Source of the DNA: Megalonaias nervosa
Taxonomy: Eukaryota > Mollusca > Bivalvia > Unionida > Unionidae
Assembly (NCBI GenBank): GCA_016617855.1
Contig: JAECUM010005017.1
Span: 20,382 to 84,381 of the forward strand
Direction of reading: 5' to 3'
Length of the DNA: 64,000 nt
Positions within the stretch are counted from its first letter, which is position 1. Every line of letters begins with the position of its first letter. The notes beneath the pieces are model-generated. The model searched no databases, was not told where the DNA came from, and saw only the letters and a list, made by a program, of their open reading frames with translations. The position numbers were made by a program, and so were the translations under genes. Below, piece after piece: positions 55,961-64,000 of the stretch.

Positions 55961-56440
55961 ATGAATCAAGAGTCATTTATCGACGTTCAACGTCACAGAT
56001 ACGCTCAAGTATGTGAGTGTCAAACCAAACTAAAAAATATCATCGACGATTACACGATAAAGGTAAAAAAATATCGGCGACGTATGGTTGTTATTGATAT
56101 AATGGTATACTCGGTTTCTGCTGTTATTGCTGGAACTGGATTATTACTATCAACAATAACGATGACAGCGCCTGCAGTTGTAACAATTATAGTTTCCACG
56201 GCAACAACATGCGCAGGTATTTTCAGTATTATCGCTAAGAAAATATCTACATGTACAAATGATAAACTAAACGAGTACATAATGAAATTGCACACAGCAA
56301 CATCATCTTATTCTAAACTATCATCGTATCTTTCGGCGTACCTCATCGACGGTAAAATATCCGATGAGGAGTTTGCAACGATAATGGAAACTTATCATGA
56401 GGCGTTCAAAGTGGATTCTAATGATAAAGTGAAGGGTTGA
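55961..56440 (+). CDS. Two-TM SLATT-like membrane protein
   Basis: Intact, 159 residues, starting 10 bases after the previous stop. A charged N-terminal helix ends in KVKKYRRRM, then two adjacent hydrophobic segments (IMVYSVSAVIAGTGLLLSTI and PAVVTIIVSTATTCAGIFSI). A soluble helical C-terminus includes LIDGKISDEEFATIMETYHE. This layout (basic helix, TM hairpin, helix ending in a D-G-x-I-S-D-E-E-F motif) matches SLATT-like proteins common in invertebrate virus-like elements. SLATT domains in other contexts are suspected pore or effector proteins; here the role is unknown. Homolog in element C. Confidence 0.6.
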   Translation: MNQESFIDVQRHRYAQVCECQTKLKNIIDDYTIKVKKYRRRMVVIDIMVYSVSAVIAGTGLLLSTITMTAPAVVTIIVSTATTCAGIFSIIAKKISTCTNDKLNEYIMKLHTATSSYSKLSSYLSAYLIDGKISDEEFATIMETYHEAFKVDSNDKVKG

Positions 56441-56487
56441 ATCTCCGCTCTATTAAAATAATAATTAAATACGGAGTATTTTAAATA

Positions 56488-57950
56488 ATGTCATCGTTAG
56501 AATTATTACAGCAGATCGTAGCTAATACAACGCCGTCAAAAACTACTATGATATCATTAAGTTCAACCAATCCTGAATTTAGCGTTAATTTTCCGACTGC
56601 AATTCCAGCAAAGAAAATTGCATTAGCGCAGCTTCGAGTTTATCATAGTTGGCCAAATATCAGGTCAAAACCGTTTGGTGGACAACCAGCAAATAATTCA
56701 CTGGTATTTGCGAATAAGAATAAACCTGATGGAACACCTGATTGGCAAGTTGTTGGAATTTCAACGGGCAGTTATCAAATAGACCAGATTAATGACGAGT
56801 TCCAACGCAGAATTAAATCTATCACAGGGGAAGAATCCAAAATAGCGATTACTGCTTACGAACCAACACTATCAGCGGTGATTGAAATAAATTCTCCTGA
56901 TTACCTCGTAGATATTTATCAAAGTTCAATTAGATCAGTGTTAGGATGGCCTGAAGTCGCACCTATTTATAACGGCGTTTCAGAACAACTAAAAATGAAT
57001 TTAAAACGAGTGAAGAAAAATTCATTAAAGACCCAGAATATCGAAATAAAAATTCATGGGTTTATATATTATTTGGATCAGATCCAAACGACGATACATA
57101 TTACTTTACCGATTTTGACAGTAAAAGGATCCCCAAGATGATTAGATCAGTATTTAATGTTATCAGGACGCCAGAGGGGCGGGAGCGAGCGATTATTGAT
57201 GAAAAATTTTTTAAAGAATTTTTAGATACTCTTAAATCTGAATATGATAAAACGTTTATTGATTTAAGAAGTTTACTTATTTCATTATCTCAACATTATG
57301 ATCATAATATCAAGCAGCAAATAATCGAGTCAATAAAACATTTAAATGGGATGTTACTCGATTTATACATCGCCAATCAAAGTATTATAAATATTGCGAC
57401 TAAACCCGATAGAAATCCTTTCACAGATCTAGAACTTAAGTAATTATTCCTTGATCATTATAAAATAACAGAAAAAGATTTACAAACATTCATTATACCA
57501 GATTTAAATAACGCTGAAATGAAGAAATTACTTGACGATCTTATTGAAGAATATTATCCGAGAATAACTGAATCATGGAGAAAAATAGCCCCACCACCGG
57601 CTATACTAAAACATAATAACAACCCTTTTGGTGCAGGACGTCATATATCGCCAGGCATTGTAAATATAACAACAACAATTGCAGTCAATCTGGTATGCGA
57701 TGTTATTGAAGGTAGCTATCAGGTAGATCTTTCAAAGTCTAACCAGGCCCAGCAAGGGTACATATTATACAGTTTTAGTCCATTAGCCCCACCAGGTTGG
57801 TTAATTGTATCAGAGCCAATTAACCCCGTGTACCTGCGAGTTCATAATCCGTTACTATCAAGGATACACTTTAAACTTACAGACCAAAGCAATCGCATTC
57901 TGGACACAAGAAATGAAGAACTAAATATAAATCTGTATGTGAAATCATAA
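56488..57950 (+). pseudogene. Penton-like/minor capsid protein, one frameshift and one TAA (element B)
   Basis: Starts MSSLELLQQIVANTTPS. Conserved LAQLRVYHSWPNIRSKPFGG (about 50-70) and DINQSSIRSVLGWPEVAP-like sequence follow in frame 1. A frameshift near 57000 moves to the frame that contains MIRSVFNVIR (57138). A TAA at 57441 then interrupts it, where element C has a Gln codon. The same frame resumes to GRHISPGIVNITTTIAVNLV and HNPLLSRIHFKLTDQ...LDTRNEELNINL. Two clean lesions in an otherwise readable gene suggest young decay. The penton/minor capsid role is inferred from the beta-rich ending and pairing with the capsid gene. Confidence 0.6.
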
Positions 57951-58490
57951 TGCGTTTTCATAACAAAAAAAAAAATATCCGGATGCATAGTGTTTGTCTA
58001 TGATACATAATGGTTGGTATACAATACATCATAGCATATACTTGTCAATATAACCTTGCCTGCGGTCTCATTCAATGCTAATCGGCAACTCCCCTATGTG
58101 GCAACCAGTAACTGACAAAATAATAATACTGTATTCTTTGTTTACATAAAATCCGCGCACAGAGTTCTCATATTGCACAATCGAAATCTATTGTCTAGAA
58201 GGCTGCATAATTAGCTCTGTTATTGATTATTCCATAACGGCTGTGTATATGTGGCCGATTACTGCGTAAAGTTATTTTAAGAACATCCGCTATGACTAAA
58301 TCAATTTCCTTGGTAACGGTTTACGCATAGACTCAGTGTTAATGCAGAATTATATATATTTTTCGGAAACTAGAAATATAAAATCCCATTTTACACAGAA
58401 AACTGTGGTTTTTGTTAAGAACACTGTAGTTTTTAGGAAATAGGTTATTTATAAACACATACTAACTTTTTTAGTATGTATTTATAACAA
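57951..58490. other. Non-coding spacer of element B
   Basis: No gene seen. A hairpin (ACATACTAA...TTAGTATGT, about 58457-58479) lies just before the SINE. Confidence 0.5.
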
Positions 58491-58787
58491 GGTCCGATAG
58501 CTCAATTGATAGAGCGTAGAAACTCTCATCCGGAGGGTCATGGTTCGAAACCCGAGAAAGACATATGTCTGCGGGAGGCGATTTTAGGCCAAGATTTATA
58601 ATCTATTGGGGGCTCCAGACCCCCGTCTTCAGAGTACACCAATCCACTACGTCAACACGTGGTGGATTCACTTTTGTGAATCACCCATTGGTTGATCATT
58701 ATGGGTTGGTGTGCTTGAAGACGGCATTTCATCATATCATCATCATCATATCATCATCATATCATCATCATCATATCATCTCATCAA
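58491..58787 (+). mobile_element. tRNA-derived SINE with (ATC)n tail
   Basis: The tRNA-like head GGTCCGATAGCTCAATTGATAGAGC contains an A box, with a B-box-like GGTTCGAAACC at about 58541. The body and an (ATC)n tail (58730-58787) follow. The head cannot fold an acceptor stem with its 3' side, so it is not a functional tRNA. A target duplication was not found. Confidence 0.6.
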
Positions 58788-58788
58788 G

Positions 58789-59246
58789 AATATACAGCGG
58801 GGGGTGATATGAGGTCGTGACCTTGTGACTTCAATAAAGGGGTACCCACACAAGGGCAATACCAAAAGACACAATCGCAAAACTAAAAATAAACCTAATG
58901 AGATTCCAGGTCACAAAGACCAATCAGCCTTTGAGTTTCTAGAGTTTCGGTTACGGATATCTAGGAATTCTTGTAAGGCAATAAACAGAATCTGGTTGGT
59001 CACTAAAATAAGACCTACACGTGTATAAACAACCCTCTGAGTTTCTAGAGTTTCGGTTACGGATATTTAGGAATTCTTTCGGGGGTAAACAAATAACACG
59101 TACAGACAACCCTCTGAGCCTCTAAAGTTTCGGTTTCGGATATTTAGGGGTTTTCTTGGGGGTAAATGTCTAAACAAAGAACCTCATTAGGTTTATCTGA
59201 TACAACTATGGAATGGTAGACCGAATGTCACCCCGCGCTGTATATT
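58789..59246. mobile_element. MITE-like element with 28 bp terminal inverted repeats
   Basis: AATATACAGCG... at 58789 pairs with ...CGCTGTATATT ending at 59246 over about 28 bp with a few mismatches. A subterminal pair (ACCTAATGAGAT near 58895 and CCTCATTAGGT near 59182) is also inverted. The interior has three tandem ~75 bp repeats (GTTTCGGTTACGGATAT type at about 58945, 59050 and 59126). No coding capacity and no obvious target duplication. Confidence 0.55.
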
Positions 59247-59284
59247 TTTGTTTATTATTATATTAAATATACACTTATTATGTA

Positions 59285-59705
59285 ATGAATTTTGAAAATA
59301 TCAATGTCATTGTTTCTGCGATTAAAAAATTACAACATAACGGTATCAATGTATCTGACAATCTTAATGCTGAAAAGATTCTGTGATTTTGACTCATTAC
59401 AACAACGAAAGAACGAGAACAGATTCACGCTATCCGCTGATTATAAATTCATGAAAATTATCCAACAAGGAATGTTAAAGTCACTGGCAACTGTCACTGA
59501 TGATCAGGTAAAGTTATTTGTGCCTCTTTCAAACGCTATTGACAAAATCAAGCTAGAATTATGTCATGGATACGAACAGAAAAAGATTATGAACTTTCGT
59601 ATAAGACAGTTAAGAGAGCATTGTGAAAATACGAGTGAAAATGACAGCGATAATGATGGACCATTGACTGTGATAATAGTTAAACAAAATCCTTGGGAAA
59701 ACTAA
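59285..59705 (+). pseudogene. Small conserved protein of unknown function, one frameshift (element B)
   Basis: The homologous start is MNFENINVIVSAIKKLQHNG at 59285. The frame must change near 59380 to reach RFTLSADYKFMKIIQQGML and the rest (ending NPWEN). The longest ORF (from 59292) therefore has an artificial N-terminus. Element A carries the same protein in opposite orientation. Helical and charged, no known domain. Confidence 0.55.
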
Positions 59706-59821
59706 CATTCTGCTTAGTATAATGCAACCTACACATATTGACAAGTATATTGTATCCCAACCATTATATTTCAGTAGGTATCATAGACAAGTACAATATT
59801 ACCCGTGCTTGTTGTGCAATG

Positions 59822-60082
59822 TTTTTTCGTTGAGTTTGCTAGTTTTCGTTGGGTCAAAATCCCAGGAAGGTTAACGGGAATTAACATTAGGTTTTAAATT
59901 TATCGATGAAAAACTGGTTTTTTCCAGTTCTTTTGCTCGTATTGTGTAGTTTTTTGCTAGCGAATTACGATAAAAATCCGGAAAAAACTAGTATTTGATC
60001 GATAAATTTAAAACCTAATGTTAATTCCCGTTAACCTTCCTGGGGATTTCACCCAACGAAAACGAGCAAACTCAACGAAAAA
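59822..60082. mobile_element. Long foldback (inverted-repeat) element flanked by CAATG
   Basis: The left arm (about 59822-59910: TTTTTCGTTGAGTTTGCT... to TTAAATTTATCGAT) and right arm (about 59999-60082) are inverse complements over about 85 bp with few mismatches. The ~85 bp loop itself contains a partial inverted repeat (AAAAACTGGTTTTTTCC and GGAAAAAACTAG). CAATG directly flanks both sides (59817-59821, 60083-60087). It lies between convergent genes of element B. Confidence 0.8.
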
Positions 60083-60367
60083 CAATGATAAAATCGACTA
60101 AAATACCTGACAAAATCAACAAAATAGCGTAAAAAACGAGAAATTTGATAAAAAAATCGAACAAAATAAAAACTTTATAAAAAATAGTTAAATCTGATTA
60201 AGTAAAGAATGTTTTGTGCCATCGAATACAGTTTATGTATCTTTTGCCTAACCCACTTCTGGAGAACCATCTTGTAATATTTTCTGAATGCCAATTGCAA
60301 GCTAAATAATATCATGTACCTAACATAAGTGCGGATAACTACAATACTAAAAAGTTTTATGCTTGCC

Positions 60368-60892
60368 TCAGTCTCGCTTGATCATCTGATACCAGGTACT
60401 GGAAAATAATATTCTGCCCAAATTTGAAAGAAAAAAAGTAGATCTAATAACACCATCAGCGGAACGTTTCACTGAGGGTGATGCTATGTTAAAGTATTTG
60501 GCAGCAGAATTAATTGATTCAAAACTAATTTCTTCCCCAGTCTCTGTATTTACGGATTTAATAGCTCTCTTTCCGTATAATTTACACCTTCCTGTGTTTC
60601 CGGATTTACAATTTTGACTCTGTGTAGTAATTCGTAGATTTCCAAGTGAATTGTCAAGTTTATCGCCGTTGATGTGGTCAACCACATACCCATCTTTGAT
60701 TAGTCCAAAATAACACTCGTAGGTAAATATGTGTGATAAATAATGTTTATTTCCTTTGGTATTAAACGCAAGATAACCAGTATTGGTAACACTACCGACT
60801 GGTTTTTTCAGCCTGCAATTCCTGATGATGCCATCGCGTGATGCTTCATAATTGGTAAGGATTGGATGTGACACAAACTCATTTTGTTCCAT
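60368..60892 (-). CDS. NUMOD4-HNH-NUMOD1-type endonuclease
   Basis: Intact, 174 residues. The N-terminal 8-50 (HPILTNYEASRDGIIRNCRL) resembles a NUMOD4 segment. The HNH core is VVDHINGDKLDNSLGNLRIT with a following Asn (about 80-102). The C-terminal AIKSVNTETGEEISFESINS and AAKYFNIASPSVKRSADG resemble a NUMOD1 helix-turn-helix. This layout is typical of HNH homing-type endonucleases in large viruses. It is free-standing, downstream of the zinc protein gene on the same strand; the start matches the homolog in element A. The role is unknown: mobility of its own gene, or virus DNA processing. Confidence 0.75.
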   Translation of the reverse strand: MEQNEFVSHPILTNYEASRDGIIRNCRLKKPVGSVTNTGYLAFNTKGNKHYLSHIFTYECYFGLIKDGYVVDHINGDKLDNSLGNLRITTQSQNCKSGNTGRCKLYGKRAIKSVNTETGEEISFESINSAAKYFNIASPSVKRSADGVIRSTFFLSNLGRILFSSTWYQMIKRD

Positions 60893-60907
60893 TTATATAT
60901 ATAATAT

Positions 60908-61213
60908 TTATTTGTCTAACTCATTGTTTTTTGAAAATCTAGCCAGATAAGCTTCTTCGGTTTTTATAGGAGAGTCAGTGTTATATTTTTTATCGTAATA
61001 TCGTTTCAACTCTCTGTACTTTTTACCACCGCATTGCGCACACAGTTGAGTCTTTCCTCGCACTCCAGCACTACACACAATACACGGTTTTGGTCCTAAA
61101 CTCCCGTTCCTGACGCACTGCATATGATAACTACAGTATTCATCCACACATGTTCTGTTACACGGAGATTTATAACCGATTTTTAACCAGTTGCAATGAT
61201 TTGGTTGAATCAT
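60908..61213 (-). CDS. Cys-rich zinc-binding protein
   Basis: 101 residues from MIQPNHCNWLKIGYKSPCNR. An upstream in-frame ATG at 61234 exists, but element A's homolog starts at this Met. Cysteines and histidines follow zinc-finger-like spacing: C-N-W, CNRTC, CSYHMQC, CIVC, then LCAQCGGKKYRELKRYY, a strongly conserved basic C-terminal motif. A nucleic-acid-binding regulator is plausible; no named family. It is divergently transcribed from the replicase with ~50 bp between starts, so the two share a promoter region, and it lies 15 bp upstream of the HNH gene. Confidence 0.65.
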   Translation of the reverse strand: MIQPNHCNWLKIGYKSPCNRTCVDEYCSYHMQCVRNGSLGPKPCIVCSAGVRGKTQLCAQCGGKKYRELKRYYDKKYNTDSPIKTEEAYLARFSKNNELDK

Positions 61214-61263
61214 ATACAAAAGATTAATGTTCAATTAAATATATATTTTTCCCTAATTATAAT
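61214..61263. promoter_or_regulatory. Divergent promoter region, zinc protein / replicase (element B)
   Basis: 50 bp of AT-rich sequence between divergent starts, including AATATATATTTTT. In element A the same interval is expanded to ~235 bp by TA/TAA repeats. Confidence 0.45.
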
Positions 61264-64000
61264 ATGGAACAATTATCCGTGATTGAACCCTACGCAACCA
61301 GATTCGATCTTGACAGACTACCCGAGTATAAATTTAGTATTTCGATGCAAGATCTAGCTTTAACGAATGCGGATATAACTAAACGTATCCGTGAAGCCAA
61401 GAAGGAATTTCGTGACGATGGTGCAGTTCATGCATGGTCAAAATTCAGAGTTGGAAATGTTTCTAATACGATGAATGACAAACGAGGAAGAGTAATCATT
61501 AACCACCTTGATAATCAAAAATATTTTATTTCAATAAAATTTATTGTAAATACAGAAGAAGATATTTGGATTATTCGTGACAAGCGCGATCCCGTCCGCG
61601 TGCAGTCAGGAAATAATATCTTCTTGAGTAATAAATCTAAACCAGGAATACTAACTGGTATAGATAAACCGTATTATGAGCGATCGTATCCAGTGACTGC
61701 GGTTGTCTATGGAATATTTCCGCTGAATAATAAACCTAATGTTGGGGATCTCAAACCGATGAAATTGTCAAGGATAAACTGCGTAGCTGAGCGAGTTACA
61801 GAACACTTTACAAACGCGATACGTGGTAATGGTTTAACAGATTTAAGACTTAAAAAAATAAATGACTGGGCAGAGTCGGTTAAAGATACCGGAGCGTCTA
61901 TCAGCGACGTTGCTGAGCTAGAGAAGAAATTAAGATTCCCAATAGCAGTAAAAACGTTAACCGGAGAGATTTTGTACAAACCGAAATATATAAAAAATGG
62001 AGCTCCGATAGATATTATTGATCATAACGCGCACGCATGGACTGCTGCAGTAACAATATTTCCACGAGATAGAAAGATTAAATTTTATGACGGTGATATC
62101 TTTGATTTTATTAAAAATATTAGTAAAACCGATCCTGTTTCTGTCTGGTTATTTCAGAGTTCGGAATATGATCATTACGATCAATTTGTACGACCTAACG
62201 GTGATATTTATCGTACAGAATCTCTCCATGAGGAAATGGAACATCTTGCACTGAAATATACCTCTGATGATGTCATAGTTAGACAATTACTGAATAACTG
62301 TTTTACTGTTCCGTCAGTCGCTGCTCATTTCGCTCAGGAGAAAAATTCATGGAAAACGACACGATCGGAATTTCTTGAAGATGTCAAGAAAAGTTGTATA
62401 GAATATGGGCACGGTGGATTATGGAACACCAAATACGATTATAGTGATGTTATCTCGGTTGATATGGTAGCGTGTTATCCTGGGAGTTTTCTTGGATATG
62501 GAGCATGTTCTAAATACTTTAAGAGATTCGGACATCCTACACATGACATGACCAGGGTTGCAATAAACGGACCCTTACCAGATTTTGACTTAACAGGATT
62601 TGCTCACGTAGAATCATTCGAGTTTAGAGAAGATCTCCATGTGATTACTTATATTTGGTTCGGAAAACATTTTTCAGAGCGACGTTGGGTTCCGATAGTA
62701 CTATTGCGATATATGCTTGATGCTGGATTTTTAATATCGTTGAGAGTAACTGAAGCGATTATATCATATAGTTCACAGAAGCAAGTTTGGTTACCAGAAC
62801 CGGACAGATTTAATATCGATGATACCAGGAAAGAATTCCCTGATATTGATGAAGATCATGTCATTAAAATAAGTAAATGCAGGAACGAGTATGATGAAAA
62901 ACTTGCAAAAGATCTTGGTAGAAAGATAATCGGTAAGTTTACTCAAGGGGGTTCATACGATTATAAACGATATTGTACAAGATTGATTATGGACGATGCT
63001 GAACTAGATTTTATAATCGCTGATACAACGGAGAAAAACACATTTATAAACCGATGTAATGCTTATTTATCAGATGGAACAAAACTAGGTACCATTGTGA
63101 GCTATCTTGATGGCGACTCACCACAGTTTATTCATTTAAGATCTTCGATGTTAGCTTATGTTTCGATAAATCTATTGTCGATGATAAATAGATTTCCTCG
63201 TTACGCTGTTAGAGTTGCTACGGATTCATTTTATGTACACAAAAAATATAAAGATTTATTAAAACTCGGTAATGGTGAATGGGGGACGTGGAGGATAAAA
63301 CAAGAAAATATATTTAGTTATTCTAAATCTGCCGACGTTGAAATTGCGGAGACATATTACAAAAATAATAATCAAATATCAAAATCATCTGCACCATCTG
63401 TGTATGATCCTGTATCTAGACATAAGACCGTTTATCTTAGTGGGTGTGGAGGTTCAGGTAAAACAACTTGTGCGATTAATTTATTTATGAATAATAACTC
63501 AGATATAATTGTTTTGACACCTACACATAAACTTGCTAGAGAAATAAAGCAACGAGGAGTAAAATCATGTACATACCATAGTTTCTTTAGATGGTGCGGA
63601 GACACGTGGACCCCATCGCGGATGGGTGAAAAGTATATACCTAGGCATATATTATGGGACGAGATATGCACGGTGTCGTTAGAAACACTAAAAACATTTC
63701 TTGATTGGTTGTTATTGAAGAATACTGCTGTGATCATGTGTGGCGATCATGGTCAACCACCACCCTTTGTTGGACAGTCTCCACATGAATGGTTGAAAAC
63801 ATTTGTAGATTATTATGAAGAAATAAATGATGACCATAGAGCTATTGATGAACCGCTGAAAGAACTTAAAAGATTAATCAGACTGCAGCCAGATCAAACA
63901 CAATGCGAGATACTGCGTAAAGTAATTGCAGAAACTTCTATGAATGAATTTTGGATTTTATGGAGACCTGCTGATTTGATAGTCGCAAGTAGAAAGATAG
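61264..64000 (+). CDS. Replicase: divergent family-B polymerase palm fused to SF1 helicase (partial, runs off window)
   Basis: Open from ATG 61264 to the window edge (912 codons). Residues 1-380: a conserved region with no assigned fold (CVAERVTEHFTNA near 175). Palm-like motifs: motif A SVDMVACYPGSFLGYG with Asp400; motif B-like AKDLGRKIIGKF (Lys549 onward); motif C RVATDSFYV with Asp654. The SF1 helicase follows: Walker A GCGGSGKTT (727-735), motif Ia LTPTHKLA, Walker B LWDE (Asp799-Glu800) and motif III GDHGQPPP (827 onward). Homologs in A and C add helicase motifs V/VI and a C-terminal HNH. I infer a one-protein replication machine. No 3'-5' exonuclease motif was found. Confidence 0.75.
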   Translation, partial: MEQLSVIEPYATRFDLDRLPEYKFSISMQDLALTNADITKRIREAKKEFRDDGAVHAWSKFRVGNVSNTMNDKRGRVIINHLDNQKYFISIKFIVNTEEDIWIIRDKRDPVRVQSGNNIFLSNKSKPGILTGIDKPYYERSYPVTAVVYGIFPLNNKPNVGDLKPMKLSRINCVAERVTEHFTNAIRGNGLTDLRLKKINDWAESVKDTGASISDVAELEKKLRFPIAVKTLTGEILYKPKYIKNGAPIDIIDHNAHAWTAAVTIFPRDRKIKFYDGDIFDFIKNISKTDPVSVWLFQSSEYDHYDQFVRPNGDIYRTESLHEEMEHLALKYTSDDVIVRQLLNNCFTVPSVAAHFAQEKNSWKTTRSEFLEDVKKSCIEYGHGGLWNTKYDYSDVISVDMVACYPGSFLGYGACSKYFKRFGHPTHDMTRVAINGPLPDFDLTGFAHVESFEFREDLHVITYIWFGKHFSERRWVPIVLLRYMLDAGFLISLRVTEAIISYSSQKQVWLPEPDRFNIDDTRKEFPDIDEDHVIKISKCRNEYDEKLAKDLGRKIIGKFTQGGSYDYKRYCTRLIMDDAELDFIIADTTEKNTFINRCNAYLSDGTKLGTIVSYLDGDSPQFIHLRSSMLAYVSINLLSMINRFPRYAVRVATDSFYVHKKYKDLLKLGNGEWGTWRIKQENIFSYSKSADVEIAETYYKNNNQISKSSAPSVYDPVSRHKTVYLSGCGGSGKTTCAINLFMNNNSDIIVLTPTHKLAREIKQRGVKSCTYHSFFRWCGDTWTPSRMGEKYIPRHILWDEICTVSLETLKTFLDWLLLKNTAVIMCGDHGQPPPFVGQSPHEWLKTFVDYYEEINDDHRAIDEPLKELKRLIRLQPDQTQCEILRKVIAETSMNEFWILWRPADLIVASRKI

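Larger units (their letters stand above)
50631..64000 (+). mobile_element. Element B: best-preserved Polinton/adintovirus-like provirus, right end outside window
   Basis: Terminal repeat at 50631, virion genes 50848-57950 all on +, a spacer colonised by small insertions, then HNH(-), Zn(-) and replicase(+) open to 64000. By comparison with A, the helicase end, HNH, integrase, PLA2-like protein, ATPase and right TIR should follow. Intact ORFs: capsid, hydrophobic protein, fibre, 128-residue protein, SLATT-like, HNH, Zn protein and the visible replicase. Lesions: GSGL gene, pVI-like, protease, penton-like and the small gene at 59285. Confidence 0.85.

Noticed and set aside
58491..58565. Functional tRNA gene
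   Set aside because: A and B boxes are present, but the 5' GGTCCGA has no complementary 3' acceptor strand and a SINE-like body with ATC tail follows.

Overview
The window looks like AT-rich genomic DNA of an invertebrate animal. It has spliceosomal exons, tRNA-derived SINEs, a LINE fragment, Ty3/gypsy remnants and many microsatellites. A lophotrochozoan, possibly a mollusc, is a guess based on repeat style only. I see no bacterial gene organisation and almost no host coding sequence. The one host gene I can support is the 3' part of a spliced gene on the + strand (five exons, 10176-13410, all internal introns in phase 1).

The striking content is at least four generations of integrated Polinton/adintovirus-like DNA viruses. 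Element A (15916-27162) has both ~250 bp terminal inverted repeats and a CACGA target-site duplication, but its genes are mostly broken and the middle of its virion module is deleted. Element B (50631 to beyond the window end) is the best preserved. It has a left terminal repeat, a virion block in one orientation (coiled-coil/GSGL protein, pVI-like protein, double-jelly-roll capsid candidate, hydrophobic repeat protein, adenain-like protease, fibre, a 128-residue protein, a two-TM SLATT-like protein, penton-like protein), a spacer full of small insertions, then a NUMOD/HNH protein, a Cys-rich zinc protein and a very long replicase still open at base 64000. Element C (27163-31112, minus strand) is a decayed relative of A and B, truncated on both sides; A lies directly against it. 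Element D (about 4.7-10.0 kb, minus strand) is much older. It has no usable ORFs, but a protein-primed-type PolB, packaging ATPase, GSGL protein, hydrophobic protein and adenain-like protease can still be read through the lesions. A lone SLATT-like fragment at 43.5 kb may be a fifth remnant.

In A and B the virion genes lie beside the left terminal repeat and the replication/integration genes fill the rest. Element A shows the right half: HNH(-), Zn(-), replicase(+), integrase(-), zinc ribbon + phospholipase A2-like(-), packaging ATPase(+), right TIR. The proposed exciting system is the A/B replicase. One polypeptide joins a conserved N-terminal region, a divergent family-B polymerase palm (motifs A, B and C visible), a superfamily 1 helicase and, in A and C, a C-terminal HNH domain. 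It stands where element D has a classical Polinton PolB, so related virion modules sit with two different replication modules in one locus.

The rest is repeats: a Ty3/gypsy fragment at 1-620, a 5'-truncated gypsy element with a 3' LTR (31113-34563), and a ~4 kb dispersed direct duplication (34564-38480 and 46190-50630), the second copy of which is interrupted by element B. A long foldback element (59822-60082), a MITE-like element (58789-59246) and SINEs complete it. Long stretches (720-4100, 13540-15900, 38600-43500, 44020-46190) show no gene I can defend.
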